64,000 nt of DNA from CAXMQZ01 sp963707075 (GCA_963707075.1 CAVPOX010000002.1:248001-312000), one strand, 5' to 3'. Counted from the first letter of the stretch, positions 16,631 to 25,528 are shown. Notes: generated by a model not told the origin, from the letters alone. Program-made: numbers and translations.

Positions 16631-18519
16631 ACTGAACCCTCCTTGGACGGCCTATCCAACCCGGACGATGAGTCCGACCCGGCGCCCGCAGACGCTCCAG
16701 ATGGCGAGGATGAGTCGGGAATCTGCCCTTCGATACCCTCACCCGGGCCAACCGGGCCATCCCTGCGCACATCCAGATCGATACGTACTGCACCCACCAT
16801 CGGAATCTCCAGATCCATCTCCTGCTGCTCGGCAATGGCAAGTCTCAGGGGCACAGCACTGCTGGAGGATGCGGCGCCCCAGAGGGACTGAACCGATCCC
16901 GGCAACTGTGGCAGGACCTCCCCGGCCACTGACAGTCCGGGGCCGCTGAAGAGCCCCAGCACCACCAGCTCACGACGTGAATGCAGAGACCGCAACAGAT
17001 CGAGCGCTTGATCAAAGGACACCGGCTCGGCCTGCTCGACCGTCAGGCGGGCGACATCGATGCTCACCCCGTCTCCCACCAACAACGAGTAGCGACCATC
17101 CGGAATACTCGTGGGAATCACGACTTCCATCGAAACGCGGCGACGCTGACCGCGGTACTCCACGAGATCCACAGTGAGCGAGACCCGGTCTCCGGGGCGA
17201 ACCCGGGTGCGCGAGGCATGGGCCCCAACCAGGGTCGCCAGGCGCGGCTGTGGGTGCTGCTGCAGCTCGATCCGGATCTCCGCCAGCTCGATCTCCGCGA
17301 GATGGTTGTTCAGCAGGTAATCGGCAAACGCAAACAGATAAAGCGCCGCATCCACTGCGGCGCTCTCTCCATCGAAGCTCTGCACCACCGGCAGAAGCCC
17401 CCGCTCACCCAGCTCGAATTCCGCGCGCAGATCAAGGCTCTGACTGCCCCCTGCCTGGGTCACCGCATCGAGCGCCCCGAGCAGCGATATCGCCACGAGC
17501 GAGGGGGTCATCATTGGCACTCGTGCCAGCCGCATCGAGAAAGACCGTTGACGATCGCCGACTACCTCGATGGCCAGCGGTGTCATGGAGGCCTCCTGCC
17601 CTAGACGCCCCCGTATGCCCGACTTTCGATCCAGATCGAAGGCCCCAACGACCTTTCCGAGGTTGGTGATCTTGAATGAGTTCGCAAGATTGGCGAGCAC
17701 GGTAATGACCTCGGAAGTCGCCATCGGGACCTCCAGCGGCCCGACGCTCAGAAACGGGTGTCCAAAGGCGAGGATCTCGTCACCCGAGCGCTCGGTGACG
17801 GTTCCGGTCGCCGCCAACTGAATGTCACCTGTCATCAGGACCGCGGCCACGGAGTCCCCCGCCGATAGATCTCCCGCCACCGCAGGGGTCGACTGGCCCG
17901 CTGGTGAGAGCACCCCCAGTTGCTCGCTCAGAAGGTCTTCCGTTCGCGCCCCGAAGCCCGAGCCGATCCAGCCGATTCCGCTGCTGGCCCCAGCCATTGG
18001 CGGAGTGCGCCACCGTGCCAGAGACGCGGCCAGGAGATCGGTCGGCAACTCGGCTGCCACGAGCTGCGACAAAGGGACCGAGCCGCCCGAACTGGCTGGA
18101 ACCCCACTCTCCGCATCCTCCATCCGGAGCCGTCGCATGGCTTCGATGGGGGTGATTCCCGCGATCGGATGGATCGCGAAGGGCCAGGCGAAGGCGACCG
18201 CACCTGCCAGGCGGCCATCCAGATAGACCGGGCTGCCACTCATACCGGCAATGACACCGGACTCCTCCAATCCCATTCCCGACAACCTGGCCAGAATGAA
18301 GCTCGTGTCCGGCGCGACCTGGTTCCAGACTCCGAGCACCTCGACCTCGAACCGCTGCTGGTCGTGGCCCTGAAAGACCGACAGACCGTAACCCTGTTGC
18401 CCCGGACGGACCTCCGCGAGCGGTATGATCGGGTCCAGCGATACCATCTCCGGCTGTTGCGCCAAGACCACCAGGGGCACACCGAGCACCCACAACAGAC
18501 TGCACAGGAATCTATGCAT
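16627..18519 (-). CDS. SpoIVB-like (S55) peptidase domain protein, exported
   Basis: A 630-residue protein with a clear signal peptide (LLWVLGVPLVVLA). Residues 25-265 resemble the SpoIVB S55 peptidase domain: P-L-A-E-V-R-P-G-Q-Q-G-Y-G, then G-M-S-G-S-P-V-Y-L-D-G (residues 92-102, candidate nucleophilic Ser), and F-G-H-P-F-L near residue 250 (candidate His). In Bacillus SpoIVB triggers SigmaK processing during sporulation. No sporulation genes are seen here, so its target is unknown. The rest is beta-rich. It begins 18 nt after tsaC. Confidence 0.75.
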   Translation of the reverse strand: MHRFLCSLLWVLGVPLVVLAQQPEMVSLDPIIPLAEVRPGQQGYGLSVFQGHDQQRFEVEVLGVWNQVAPDTSFILARLSGMGLEESGVIAGMSGSPVYLDGRLAGAVAFAWPFAIHPIAGITPIEAMRRLRMEDAESGVPASSGGSVPLSQLVAAELPTDLLAASLARWRTPPMAGASSGIGWIGSGFGARTEDLLSEQLGVLSPAGQSTPAVAGDLSAGDSVAAVLMTGDIQLAATGTVTERSGDEILAFGHPFLSVGPLEVPMATSEVITVLANLANSFKITNLGKVVGAFDLDRKSGIRGRLGQEASMTPLAIEVVGDRQRSFSMRLARVPMMTPSLVAISLLGALDAVTQAGGSQSLDLRAEFELGERGLLPVVQSFDGESAAVDAALYLFAFADYLLNNHLAEIELAEIRIELQQHPQPRLATLVGAHASRTRVRPGDRVSLTVDLVEYRGQRRRVSMEVVIPTSIPDGRYSLLVGDGVSIDVARLTVEQAEPVSFDQALDLLRSLHSRRELVVLGLFSGPGLSVAGEVLPQLPGSVQSLWGAASSSSAVPLRLAIAEQQEMDLEIPMVGAVRIDLDVRRDGPVGPGEGIEGQIPDSSSPSGASAGAGSDSSSGLDRPSKEGSV

Positions 18520-18537
18520 TTTGGATCGGCTCCGCGC

Positions 18538-19215
18538 TCATAGGGGTTCCGCCGGATCATCCGCAGAGATTTCCGCAGTGGCTGCGGAAAAAACGGGCTG
18601 CGAGACTCTCGCCTGGAGCCACTTCCGGTCGACCGCACCCTCTCGCAAAACGACGAGGCCGTCTGTCGTCCACTGCACAATCGTCGATGCCAAGCCACCC
18701 GGCAGGTCTCCATCATCCAGGATGATGGCTGGCCAACCAGCGAGAAGTCGGTGCAGATCCACGAGCTCTGATACGGGCTCGCGGCCCGCAGGGTTCGCAC
18801 TTGTCGCCGTGAGAGGACGGTCCAACGCCAACAACAGCGACCGGAGACGTTCATGGGCCGGAATGCGGACGGCGAGAGAAAAGGCCCCGGCACTCGCCGG
18901 CAGAGGTCGGAGAATGGGGATGATCACCGTTAGCGGAGCTGGCCAGAGAGTCCGCAACTCGGCCAGCTCCGACGCTTTCGGATCGGCGCCCAGCAAGGTC
19001 AGCTGTGCGAGATCTCCCAGAACAACCGGCAAAGGCTTCTCTGGTGGTCGGCCCTTGAACCGAAACACGCTGGCAACTCCGGTTGCACTTCGTGGGTCTG
19101 CCGCCAGTCCGTAGCTCGATTCAGTTGGAATTGCCAGGAAGTCGCCACGATCCAGGGCTGACACAAGTCTGGATGTGTCATCTCCCCATCGCCAGGTCTC
19201 GGGCTGGCGACTCAT
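18538..19215 (-). CDS. tsaC: L-threonylcarbamoyladenylate synthase (TsaC/YrdC/Sua5 family)
   Basis: A 225-residue YrdC-domain protein. Motifs: P-T-E-S-S-Y-G-L-A-A-D near residue 31, R-F-K-G-R-P-P-E-K-P-L (KxR nucleotide/threonine-binding segment), and T-S-A-N-P-A-G. It makes threonylcarbamoyl-AMP from threonine, bicarbonate and ATP for the t6A37 modification of ANN-decoding tRNAs. It lacks the extra C-terminal Sua5 domain, so it is the short TsaC-type. It overlaps recN by 4 bp. Confidence 0.9.
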   Translation of the reverse strand: MSRQPETWRWGDDTSRLVSALDRGDFLAIPTESSYGLAADPRSATGVASVFRFKGRPPEKPLPVVLGDLAQLTLLGADPKASELAELRTLWPAPLTVIIPILRPLPASAGAFSLAVRIPAHERLRSLLLALDRPLTATSANPAGREPVSELVDLHRLLAGWPAIILDDGDLPGGLASTIVQWTTDGLVVLREGAVDRKWLQARVSQPVFSAATAEISADDPAEPL

Positions 19216-20936
19216 CGCAGACCCTCGGCCGCAGAGGTGATCATCTCCCTGGCGTGAGAGAGGGAGAGCTCGGTGACCCGCTTGCCGGCCAGCATACGGG
19301 CCACCTCCTCCACTCGTGCAGCGTCATCGAGAGATCTCACTCGAGTCACCGTCCGATCCTGCTCGGTGCGCTTCTCGACTCGGAAGTGGCGATCGGCATA
19401 GCACGCCACCTGCGGCAGATGTGTGACGACAAGAATCTGTCCGCCCTGCGCCAACCTCGCCAATTTCTTGCCCAGGGCCGCCGCCTGCGCTCCACCGATT
19501 CCAGCATCGACCTCATCGAACACCAGGGTGGAGCTCGACGCCGGTCCGCTGGCCCGGATCGCCAACTGAACTGCCAGGTAGATGCGCGACAGCTCGCCAC
19601 CGGAGGCGCTGCTAGACAGGGGTGCTGGATCCTCTCCGGGGTTCGCTGCCAGCTGGTAACTCACCTGGTCGTATCCGGTGGAAGAGAACTCCACCGGCAA
19701 ACCATTTACCTCCACAGGGCTCTCATCGCGACGTCGACGATCCAGAGAGACCGCGAACCGAGCTTTCCCGAGGGCGAGATCGGCAAGCTCGTGGTGCACG
19801 CGATCCGATAACTCTCGACCCCAGTTCCGCCGCAATGCCGAAAGCGATTCGGCCGCTTTCGAATAGCGCTGCAGGGCCTCACCAACCCGGTTCGACAGTT
19901 CTTCGCGAAGACTCTCAGCACCTGTCAACTCCTCGAGCTCGCGCTCCAGAGCCTCGCGGTGTGCGATGAGCCCTGTGCAGTTCCGTCCGTACTTGTGTGT
20001 CAGTCGTTCGATGACCGATAGACGCTCCTCCACCACATCGAGGCGTGAGGGATCGGCTTCTATCTGGTCGAGACGGCGGCGAAGTTCTCCAGCCAGGTCC
20101 TCGAGCCCGACCTTCATCGACTCCAGCGTCCCAATCAGTCCATCACTCAGCGGCTCCCAATCGGAGATATCCTGCAACCGGCGAATCGCCAGCGAGATTC
20201 TCTCGCCCGCCGCACCGTCGTCCTCGAAGAGCAGTCCATATGAAGAGCCGAGGGCCGCCGCGATCGCCTCGCGATGCCGCAACACCTCTCTCTCAGCCCG
20301 GAGCTGCTCATCTTCATCGGGTTGCAGCCTGGCAGCGTCGAGCTCTTCGATCTGAAAACCGAGGAGATCGATCTGTTCGCGACGTAGCTGCTCATTGCCC
20401 TGAGCGCGTTCGAGACGATCTGCCAAACCAGCATACTCGTCATAGGCAGCCTCCACTTGCCGGACAGCTTCCTGCCCTCGCGGACCGGAGCTTTTGTCCA
20501 ACCAGATGCGCTGCAACTCCGGAGAGACCAATCCCAACTCTTCCCTTTGGGTATGGATGCGCAGCAGCTCCGGCGCCAGCCTGGCGAGTAGGCCTAGAGT
20601 GACGGGTTGATCGTCGAGAAAGACGCGATTGCGACCGGCGCGATTGATCTCTCGACGAACGGTTAGCTCCGGGCCCGAGACTTCGATACCGGCTTGTTCC
20701 AGAACCCCACGCCACTCCTGCCCCCCAGGCTCGAAGACGCCCGAAACCGACAGGGTGTCTGCCCCGGTGCGGATCAGCTCCTGGCTGGCCCTGGCCCCGG
20801 ATAGCAGGGCCAGTGAATCGACCACGATCGACTTACCGGCTCCGGTCTCTCCGGTCAGAATATTGAGTCCGGACCCGAACTCGATCTGCGCCTCGACGAT
20901 GACGGCCAGATTTCGAACATGAAGGTCACGCAGCAC
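19212..20936 (-). CDS. recN: DNA repair protein RecN
   Basis: A 574-residue SMC-like ATPase for double-strand-break repair. Walker A G-E-T-G-A-G-K-S is at residues 29-36. A long coiled-coil region lies in the middle (about 160-370). The ABC signature S-G-G-E-L-S-R and Walker B L-V-F-D-E-V-D-A-G-I-G-G lie near the C-terminus. Length matches E. coli RecN (553). Translation begins with GTG. An extended -10 element lies 36 nt upstream. It heads a chain continuing through tsaC and the S55 gene. Confidence 0.95.
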   Translation of the reverse strand: MLRDLHVRNLAVIVEAQIEFGSGLNILTGETGAGKSIVVDSLALLSGARASQELIRTGADTLSVSGVFEPGGQEWRGVLEQAGIEVSGPELTVRREINRAGRNRVFLDDQPVTLGLLARLAPELLRIHTQREELGLVSPELQRIWLDKSSGPRGQEAVRQVEAAYDEYAGLADRLERAQGNEQLRREQIDLLGFQIEELDAARLQPDEDEQLRAEREVLRHREAIAAALGSSYGLLFEDDGAAGERISLAIRRLQDISDWEPLSDGLIGTLESMKVGLEDLAGELRRRLDQIEADPSRLDVVEERLSVIERLTHKYGRNCTGLIAHREALERELEELTGAESLREELSNRVGEALQRYSKAAESLSALRRNWGRELSDRVHHELADLALGKARFAVSLDRRRRDESPVEVNGLPVEFSSTGYDQVSYQLAANPGEDPAPLSSSASGGELSRIYLAVQLAIRASGPASSSTLVFDEVDAGIGGAQAAALGKKLARLAQGGQILVVTHLPQVACYADRHFRVEKRTEQDRTVTRVRSLDDAARVEEVARMLAGKRVTELSLSHAREMITSAAEGLR

Positions 20937-20971
20937 GGATTACGCTCAGGCAGGAAGAAGTCTGCGGCCGC

Positions 20972-20980
20972 AGTCTAGCA
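20972..20980 (-). promoter_or_regulatory. Extended -10 promoter for the recN operon
   Basis: On the minus strand the sequence reads TGC then TAGACT, an extended -10 (TGn-TANNNT). Predicted initiation is about 29 nt before the recN GTG. No SD or clear -35 is visible. It matches the TGCTAGANT boxes seen elsewhere in the window. Confidence 0.4.
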
Positions 20981-21020
20981 AAGCTCCACGGCCATGCGGA
21001 TTGGCGCACGAAATCGACAA

Positions 21021-21052
21021 ACCGCCACCCGGCGATCTGTCCAGGTGGCGGT
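21021..21052 (-). terminator. Putative intrinsic terminator of the Crp/Fnr gene
   Basis: A 9-bp perfect stem (ACCGCCACC pairing with GGTGGCGGT) encloses a 14-nt loop. On the minus strand it is followed by TTGTCGATTT. It lies about 30 nt past the stop of the Crp/Fnr gene. The T-tract is imperfect, so efficiency is uncertain. Confidence 0.55.
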
Positions 21053-21083
21053 GAGCTATAGGTCCGAATGCCCGTCGGAGCGA

Positions 21084-21782
21084 CTACTGGCAGCGCCCGA
21101 CAAGCGCCTCGATGTCGAGCACCGTGAAGCGGTGCGACGGATCTACCGAAATGAAACCACTGTCTTTGAAATCGACGATTACTTGATTGACGCGTTCACG
21201 CGAAGCACCGACCAGAGCGGCGACATCGGTCTGAGTCAGCCGCAAAGGAATAGTCACTCCAGTCGTGGATTCGCCTCCCTGACCGTACTGTTGGGCGAAC
21301 GCCAGCAGCTGGCGTGCGACCCTGCCGCGCACATCCAGCGTCGACAGCGCCTGAATCTGCTCATTGGCCAGGCGCAGGCGGCGGCTCATGAGACGCACCA
21401 GGTTGTAGCTCAAACCCTTGGTCGACTTCAGGCACTGGTGGAATGCGCTCCGGTCCATCAGGAGGCAAATACAGTCTTCCAACGCCACGACATTGGCTGA
21501 ACGGCCGGCGCTGTCGACCATGCTCATCTCTCCGAAGGTGTCACCGGGGCCCAGGAAGGCCAGGATCACTTCAGAGCCATCGAGTTGGTCAACATAGATT
21601 TTCACCGTGCCCTCGAGCAGGATGTACACCATGTCTCCAGGTTGGGCCACGGTGATGATGTTGACACCGGCAGGAAAGGTCTTCCGGTGCATCAGGGCAT
21701 TGACATGTTCCAGATCGTCGTCAGCGAGATCCTCGAACAGCGGGATCTTGCCAAGAAGTTTGGCGTCATCGACAGCTGGCAT
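21084..21782 (-). CDS. Crp/Fnr family transcriptional regulator
   Basis: A 232-residue regulator. An N-terminal cyclic-nucleotide-binding-like domain (residues 10-130) contains F-G-E-M-S-M-V-D-S-A-G-R-S-A-N-V. This resembles the phosphate-binding cassette of CRP, including the Glu and Arg-Ser contacts. The C-terminal winged helix has L-T-Q-T-D-V-A-A-L-V-G-A-S-R-E-R-V-N as recognition region. There is no N-terminal cysteine cluster, so it is not an oxygen-sensing FNR. cAMP binding is plausible but not proven. A near-perfect SD (AGGAGGTGA) precedes the ATG. A terminator follows, so it is probably monocistronic. Confidence 0.9.
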   Translation of the reverse strand: MPAVDDAKLLGKIPLFEDLADDDLEHVNALMHRKTFPAGVNIITVAQPGDMVYILLEGTVKIYVDQLDGSEVILAFLGPGDTFGEMSMVDSAGRSANVVALEDCICLLMDRSAFHQCLKSTKGLSYNLVRLMSRRLRLANEQIQALSTLDVRGRVARQLLAFAQQYGQGGESTTGVTIPLRLTQTDVAALVGASRERVNQVIVDFKDSGFISVDPSHRFTVLDIEALVGRCQ

Positions 21783-21911
21783 GGTTCACCTCCTCCGCTG
21801 ATACGCGACAGCGTCATCCGATTGATTGGTGACAGATCTTCCCCTAGAACTCAAAACCTATCCTTGAACTGTATATCAAATTCCATGAATATTCTCCGAT
21901 TCCAGCGAAAT

Positions 21912-22646
21912 TCAGACCCCTTCGCCTTTACCGCCCTCAGAAAGCACTCCATCCCTGAAGCGGCTCAGCAGACGATCCGCCCAGGGAGAGGGCACCAGGC
22001 AACTGGAGATCTCCTCCAGGCTCGTGCGCTCGGCAACATAGGTGTCGCGGTACATCTCGAGGCGCGCGAGGAGATGCTGATCGGTCATCTCGGCATGAAA
22101 CTGACTGCTGTAGACAGGCTTTCCCGCGAGCCGCAAGAGCTGGTGACGGCAACGTTGCGATAGAGCGAGCTCGACCATGCCCGCAGGCAATCGCCGTACC
22201 CGATCATGGTGGCCCAGCTGGGCAGTGAATCGCTCTGGGAATCCTGCCAGGAGTGGATCTCGACGCCCCGAGGGAGTCAGCTCGACCTCGAAGGTCCCCA
22301 CCTCTCCAGCCTGGTGGTCCGTCACCACTGCCCCTCCCAGGGCTCGCACCAGGGCATGATGCCCAAAGCAGGATCCAAAGAACGGCAGACCGCTCTCCAC
22401 TGCCTGCAGGATCAGGGACTCCAGAGCAGGCGTGAAGCTGTATGCCCGGGTAGCTGTGTAGGCGCCCGCACCGCCAACGAGAAGCGCGTCGGCGCCACGC
22501 AGTCGTGTCGTCGGCACTCGCGGCTCCAGGGTCAGATTGACGCAGTCAAGCTGCTCGGGCTCCAGCCGACACGCCTCGAGGAAGCACAAACGCTCCTGCT
22601 CCGCAGCTGGTGGATCGTCGCGGACCTGCAACAGGACGAATCGCAC
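21912..22646 (-). CDS. Class I glutamine amidotransferase-like protein
   Basis: A 244-residue GATase-1 domain protein of the stand-alone, GMP-synthase-glutaminase-like type. The nucleophile is Cys93 in F-G-S-C-F-G-H-H. The catalytic His-Glu are in Q-F-H-A-E-M near residue 177. No acceptor domain is attached. Related stand-alone proteins include gamma-glutamyl-peptide hydrolases and gamma-glutamyl transfer enzymes. It shares one base with the proline dehydrogenase stop region, so they are coupled. A role in proline/glutamate metabolism is only inference from that link. Confidence 0.82.
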   Translation of the reverse strand: MRFVLLQVRDDPPAAEQERLCFLEACRLEPEQLDCVNLTLEPRVPTTRLRGADALLVGGAGAYTATRAYSFTPALESLILQAVESGLPFFGSCFGHHALVRALGGAVVTDHQAGEVGTFEVELTPSGRRDPLLAGFPERFTAQLGHHDRVRRLPAGMVELALSQRCRHQLLRLAGKPVYSSQFHAEMTDQHLLARLEMYRDTYVAERTSLEEISSCLVPSPWADRLLSRFRDGVLSEGGKGEGV

Positions 22647-23557
22647 TAGCGAGTCGCCGGGGCCATCCCGAGAAAGGCTCGCGCCACGTGTCCCGCAACC
22701 TCGGGGTTTTCACGCAATCGCCGAATCGAATACGGATACCAGTCAGGACCATACGGCACATAGACCCTGAGTTTGTGCCCGGCATCGAGCAGGATCTGGC
22801 GTAGCTGCTCATCGACGCCGAGCAGCATTTGAAACTCGTATCTATCGTGCGGCACACGGTGCTTCTCGAGTAGTCCGACCGAGCCACATACCAGGTACTC
22901 GTCGTGCGTCGCGATTGCGGAGTAGACACCCTGCAGAAGCATCTTCTCGAGACACAGCAAGAAGTTCTGGCGAACGGTCTGGTAGCCCTTCCAGGCGATC
23001 TCTCGCGGCTCGATGTAGATCCCCTTGCAGAGCCTTACGTTGGCGCCTTCGCGCGGCAAATCCTCAATATCCTGCAGAGAGCGCCGCATGTAGGTCTGCA
23101 GGACCACTCCCAGATTGCCATAACGGGGTTGCAGATCATGGTAGATGCGCAGAGTGGCATCGGTACAGGTATGGTCCTCCATATCGATGCGGACGAAGTT
23201 GCCAAACTGCTTCGCGGTGGCAGCGATCTTTTCGATGTTGCCCAGACAATAGGCCTCGTCGATCTTCAGGCCCAGCAGTGTCGGCTTGATCGATACGTTG
23301 GAATCGAGGCTGTGAGAATCGATGGCTTCGAAAAGTCGGACGTATTCCGCAACCGCCTTCTCTGCCTTGTCTCGATCCGACACCTCCTCCCCCAGCACAT
23401 CCATCGTCGCCACGGCTCCGAGCTGGTTCAGCTTCTTGACCGCGATGATCGCTTCGTCGAGAGTCTCTCCCGCGACATACCGCGCGGCCACCTTGCCCAC
23501 CAACGGCTTGGGTACCAGAGGCAGCGTGGTCACAACCAATCGGCTAAAGACGCTCAC
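22646..23557 (-). CDS. Proline dehydrogenase
   Basis: A 303-residue FAD-dependent proline dehydrogenase of the short monofunctional type, oxidising proline to delta-1-pyrroline-5-carboxylate. Typical segments are S-V-K-P-T-L-L-G-L-like (here V-S-I-K-P-T-L-L-G-L), V-R-I-D-M-E-D-H-T, G-V-V-L-Q-T-Y-M-R-R, V-R-L-C-K-G-I-Y-x-E, and Y-E-F-Q-M-L-L-G-V near the C-terminus. It starts with GTG after GGGAGGGAGA. No P5C dehydrogenase gene is in the window. Confidence 0.93.
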   Translation of the reverse strand: MSVFSRLVVTTLPLVPKPLVGKVAARYVAGETLDEAIIAVKKLNQLGAVATMDVLGEEVSDRDKAEKAVAEYVRLFEAIDSHSLDSNVSIKPTLLGLKIDEAYCLGNIEKIAATAKQFGNFVRIDMEDHTCTDATLRIYHDLQPRYGNLGVVLQTYMRRSLQDIEDLPREGANVRLCKGIYIEPREIAWKGYQTVRQNFLLCLEKMLLQGVYSAIATHDEYLVCGSVGLLEKHRVPHDRYEFQMLLGVDEQLRQILLDAGHKLRVYVPYGPDWYPYSIRRLRENPEVAGHVARAFLGMAPATR

Positions 23558-23601
23558 TGTCTCCCTCCCATGACTCGGCTCTGCTCAAGAGGATCGGAAG
23601 T

Positions 23602-24936
23602 TCAAGCCCCGCCGTTGCGGCCATTGCCGGGGGCCGGCTCATCCACGACCCAGCGCACGGCTCGCGAACAGGGACAGACACCGCCAACCCGGCGTAACGT
23701 CGGCATCGTCCGGGCAGCCTCATCCGTCGTCAGCGCATCATCTCCGATCTTGCGCAGCAGCTCGACATAGTCCCTGAAGTCTCTTCCTGCCCGGTAGGAG
23801 TCGGGAAGATGTTGAGCGAGATGTCGCAGGTAGGCCTCCACGTCCTGGTAATCCTCACCATTCCAGCCGATCATCCTGAAGGCGGGAACACCCCGACGAC
23901 GAAAGAACTCGCGATGCGGCATGTGCACAAGGTCCTCCCAGGCGATACCGTCGATGTTGCCGCCGTCGGCCAGCAGTCGATCGAGCAACCCCTCGGCCTC
24001 GGCAGCCCCGAGCCGTGGCAGGCGAGCTCGGATGTAGCGCAAGTTGAGATCGCGCACGACCTTGCCCACTTCGTCGTAGTACTGGGCCTGCGCCTCGGCG
24101 TTCTTCATCGGCTTGAGGCCGTAGCGCACATTGGTGCCGCCGCCCCGCTCGTCGCCAAACATCTCCAATCCACGGGGAAGCCATTTATTGAGTGTGCGCT
24201 GGATGTCATTGGTCGTGATGTAGACCGAATCCCCCGCCGCCTTTTCCATCCAACGACGTAGAGGCACGACTCCCGCCGCCAGATGAAACGCCTCTTCGCG
24301 CAGCATCTGCGGCATGCTTTCAGCCATCGGTTTATACGCACTGATCCTTTGCATCGACAGCTGGTACTTGCCGACACGATCGATCAGAGCACAAAAGGTG
24401 ACGTTGTCGATGAAGGAATCGAAATCGATATTGAAAGCTCCCAGGATGTGGGAGCCCGTCTGCATGGAGAGGATCTCCTCGACCATCTCACCGCCAGTCT
24501 GATCAGAAACGCCTTGCCACTCGTCCTCCAACAGGAGGTGGAACATCTGGTAGCCATGGCGCATCTCTTCGGCCATCATGCGCAGAATCCAGAACTGCTC
24601 CTCCTCGTCCTGGGCCCTTGCCAGGGTCAGCTGATGCTGTTGGATCGAGCCGAACTCGGTGCTGGCTTGCGCTTTGATCGCTCCCAGCAGATGGCGTCCC
24701 TGCTCAGTCTCCATCTGCGCGGCCCGGGTGTACTTTGGGGAACCCTTCTTGGCTCCACATTCGATTTCGTCGCACATCCCCAGCTGCCGATAGGCGCAGA
24801 GCTCGAACTGCTGGTCCTTGGGAAAGTACTTGTCCCAGTTTTCCTGCAGGAAGTCAAAATCGGGCAGATAGGTCTCCTGCCATCGAACCACGGCGTCGTG
24901 GTACTTCTTCGGTATGTATGTCTTGGTCATTCCCAT
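23602..24936 (-). CDS. PaaA/BoxB-like ferritin-fold diiron oxygenase subunit
   Basis: A 444-residue protein resembling the catalytic diiron subunit of phenylacetyl-CoA epoxidase (PaaA) and benzoyl-CoA epoxidase (BoxB). The helical core contains Glu/His clusters of the expected type: E-E-Q-F-W-I-L-R-M-M-A-E-E-M-R-H-G-Y and L-R-E-E-A-F-H-L, consistent with E-x-n-E-x-x-H pairs. Length is nearer BoxB than PaaA. The C-terminus holds a C-P-C motif. No PaaB-E, BoxA or CoA-ligase gene is next to it. It lies between a GNAT gene and proline dehydrogenase on one transcript. Substrate unknown. Confidence 0.72.
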   Translation of the reverse strand: MGMTKTYIPKKYHDAVVRWQETYLPDFDFLQENWDKYFPKDQQFELCAYRQLGMCDEIECGAKKGSPKYTRAAQMETEQGRHLLGAIKAQASTEFGSIQQHQLTLARAQDEEEQFWILRMMAEEMRHGYQMFHLLLEDEWQGVSDQTGGEMVEEILSMQTGSHILGAFNIDFDSFIDNVTFCALIDRVGKYQLSMQRISAYKPMAESMPQMLREEAFHLAAGVVPLRRWMEKAAGDSVYITTNDIQRTLNKWLPRGLEMFGDERGGGTNVRYGLKPMKNAEAQAQYYDEVGKVVRDLNLRYIRARLPRLGAAEAEGLLDRLLADGGNIDGIAWEDLVHMPHREFFRRRGVPAFRMIGWNGEDYQDVEAYLRHLAQHLPDSYRAGRDFRDYVELLRKIGDDALTTDEAARTMPTLRRVGGVCPCSRAVRWVVDEPAPGNGRNGGA

Positions 24937-24967
24937 GGAAAATCTCCAGGCCGTCGCCCGCCTCGCG

Positions 24968-25417
24968 CTAAAGGTCCATCACAAAAGAACGAATCGGTGC
25001 GGCCTCGAACCCCAGACGAGTGAAGAACTCCCCGATCTCGCCCATCGTCTCGTCGACCAGCGTGCGAACCTTCGTGGCTCCACTCTGTCGAAAGTGATTC
25101 AGCATCTGTTCGGCCATGCGGCGACCTATCGCCTGTCCTCTGAGGTCAGGGTCGACACCCAACACTTCGACCCAGCCCGTGGGCTCCTCGAGGCCGAATT
25201 CTCCAGAGCGGACCTCGCCGAGCATGAAACCGACGACCTTGCCATTGGCCTCAGCCACCACCAGCGCTTCCGGGTCGCGTCGCAAGTAATAACCGATCCT
25301 TCGTTCCCATACCTCCGGCCGGTACTGGCCACCTAGCTTCTCGTCGAGACTGGTGATGTCACCGATATCGGTGTCTTCTAGCATTCGAATCTGGACCTCT
25401 GAACCGGTCTCGGTCAT
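24968..25417 (-). CDS. GNAT family N-acetyltransferase
   Basis: A 149-residue acetyltransferase with the acetyl-CoA-binding motif A pattern V-L-G-V-D-P-D-L-R-G-Q-A-I-G-R-R-M near residue 100. A C-terminal F-F-T-R-L-G-F-E segment follows. The ATG at 25417 is preferred over a much longer upstream frame, because family similarity begins here (VQIRMLEDTDIGDI) and AGGAG lies upstream. Acceptor unknown. It is the first gene of a minus-strand group leading into the diiron protein. Confidence 0.85.
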   Translation of the reverse strand: MTETGSEVQIRMLEDTDIGDITSLDEKLGGQYRPEVWERRIGYYLRRDPEALVVAEANGKVVGFMLGEVRSGEFGLEEPTGWVEVLGVDPDLRGQAIGRRMAEQMLNHFRQSGATKVRTLVDETMGEIGEFFTRLGFEAAPIRSFVMDL

Positions 25418-25468
25418 AGTACGACGCTGCTCCTTTCGGGGTTTTGAAACGTCGAGAGCACTGCACGG

Positions 25469-25474
25469 ATTGTA
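25469..25474 (-). promoter_or_regulatory. Putative -10 box for the GNAT operon
   Basis: TACAAT on the minus strand, 51 nt before the GNAT ATG, with a TATGAGC stretch just upstream. No strong -35. It lies in the divergent gap shared with the EamA gene. Confidence 0.35.
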
Positions 25475-25512
25475 GCTCATACCCGCGCAGGACCGAAGAT
25501 CGGCAAACAGGG

Positions 25513-25518
25513 TAGTCT
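25513..25518 (+). promoter_or_regulatory. Putative -10 box of a leaderless transcript (EamA)
   Basis: TAGTCT lies 10 nt before the ATG at 25529, and no Shine-Dalgarno is present between. It is one of five TAGNNT boxes placed 8-10 nt from a start codon in this window. Confidence 0.4.
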
Positions 25519-25528
25519 CCAGACCGCC

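Noticed and set aside
21864..21879. FNR/CRP-like dyad TTGA-N8-TCAA upstream of the Crp/Fnr gene
   Set aside because: Half-site spacing is 8, whereas FNR boxes have 6, and CRP half-sites (TGTGA) are absent. It may be chance in an AT-rich leader.
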